This document shows, one piece after another, positions 63,410 through 64,000 of a stretch of DNA of 64,000 nucleotides. Made by a program: the position numbers and the translations under genes. How positions within the stretch are numbered: the first letter of the stretch is position 1; each line of letters begins with the position of its first letter. Below the pieces are notes generated by a model. The model was not told where the DNA came from, did not search any database, and worked only from the letters and a program-made list of their open reading frames with translations. Location: positions 1,240,001 through 1,304,000 of the forward strand of contig CP022114.1 in assembly GCA_002211745.1 (NCBI GenBank). The letters run 5' to 3'. The stretch comes from Kluyvera genomosp. 3 (GTDB lineage Bacteria; Pseudomonadota; Gammaproteobacteria; Enterobacterales; Enterobacteriaceae).

Positions 63410-63454
63410 CACGATTTCTCGTCGGCAAGGCCGCTGAAAGGTACGAGGTAAATT

Positions 63455-64000
63455 ATGGGTCATCATTCTCCATCCGATTTTAATATCAGCACGCAAATTA
63501 CCCAGCTAGGCCGGGATACTTCCCGCCAGGCAGGGTTTGTGAATGCGCCGATTTATCGCGGCTCTACGGTAGTCTTTCCGACGGTTGACGATCTTGAACA
63601 TAATCGCGCCGAATTTAACTACGGCACAATGGGTACGCCGACCATCGCCAGTCTCGAGAACGCCTGGAGCGTGCTGGCCGGTGCCGCCGGGACCGTACTG
63701 TCACCGTCCGGGCTGGGGGCGATTTCGCTGGCCCTGCTGACAACGCTGAAAGCGGGCGATCATCTGCTGATGCCTGATAGCGTTTACCGACCGACTCGCA
63801 ATTTCTGCGCCGGTATGCTGGCCAAAATGGGTATTGAGACCACCTATTACGACCCGCTGATTGGCGCGGAGATAGCCTCGCTTTTTCGCGCGAACACCAC
63901 CACGCTGTTCCTTGAGTCCCCGGCTCGCAGAGCTTTGAGATTCAGGATGTTCCGGCGATGACCCAGGCGGCGAAAAAACAGGGGATCGCCACCATTATCG
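63455..64000 (+). CDS. MetC-type cystathionine beta-lyase (partial, frameshifted)
   Basis: N-terminal part of a PLP-dependent Cys/Met metabolism enzyme, cut by the right edge. Starts MGHHSPSDFNISTQITQLGR with GAGGTAA upstream. It follows the family through FNYGTMGTPTIASLENAW (PLP phosphate-binding Tyr/Arg region), VLSPSGLGAISLALL and YDPLIGAEIASLF, then LESPGSQSFEIQDVPAMT after repair near 63926 (GGG read as GG). Related to MetC and to cystathionine gamma-synthase; the DPLIGA and ESPGS motifs favour beta-lyase. The lysine that binds PLP lies beyond the window. Confidence 0.85.

Overview
The window comes from a member of the Enterobacteriaceae with a fairly GC-rich chromosome, and I cannot fix the genus. 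Evidence is the co-linearity and near-identical protein lengths with the Escherichia coli segment hcaT-csiE / suhB-trmJ-iscRSUA-hscBA-fdx-iscX-pepB-sseB-sseA-yfhM-pbpC-ndk-rlmN-rodZ-ispG-hisS-yfgM-bamB-der, together with REP (BIME) and ERIC repeats. Lineage-specific blocks on both sides and between sseB and yfhM are closer to what is seen in Klebsiella/Enterobacter-type genomes (inference).

Layout. (1) 1-4.5 kb, minus strand: a chaperone-usher fimbrial operon (pilin, chaperone, usher, start of a tip or adaptor subunit). (2) 4.9-14.5 kb, minus strand: an alpha-galactoside-type sugar block with a small lipoprotein, an exported clan GH-D glycosidase, an OprD/ChiP-type porin, a cytoplasmic GH36 alpha-galactosidase, a GPH-family sugar:cation symporter and the ROK regulator yphH. 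(3) 14.6-22.9 kb: yphG, yphB, hcaT, csiE, and a DUF1007/NicO pair that probably exports nickel or cobalt. (4) 23-33.5 kb: osmC, suhB, trmJ, the full isc-hsc-fdx iron-sulfur assembly operon with its tandem IscR sites, pepB and sseB. (5) 33.5-38.8 kb: a probable RyfA-like small RNA, then on the minus strand an RpiR-type regulator, sseA, a GH4 6-phospho-alpha-glucosidase and a PTS EIICB, so sseA sits inside an alpha-glucoside utilisation cluster. (6) 38.8-55.3 kb: the conserved yfhM-to-der run. (7) 55.5-61.4 kb: 5-oxoprolinase pxpBCA with a MarR-like regulator, a DUF969/DUF979 membrane pair and a DUF2891 protein. (8) 61.5-64 kb: a CSS-motif EAL phosphodiesterase, ymjA and the start of a MetC-type cystathionine beta-lyase.

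The dominant artefact is that many reading frames, including essential genes (ispG, hisS) and the isc genes, are split by single-base losses, each lying in a run of G or C. In five genes the missing bases account exactly for the family length. I treat these as sequencing or assembly errors and give full gene spans, noting where the frame breaks. Genuine pseudogenes cannot be told apart from errors here.

The least-described systems are the pxp/DUF969/DUF979/DUF2891/MarR locus (a plausible self-contained 5-oxoproline or N-blocked amino acid uptake and breakdown module) and the two-compartment alpha-galactoside block.
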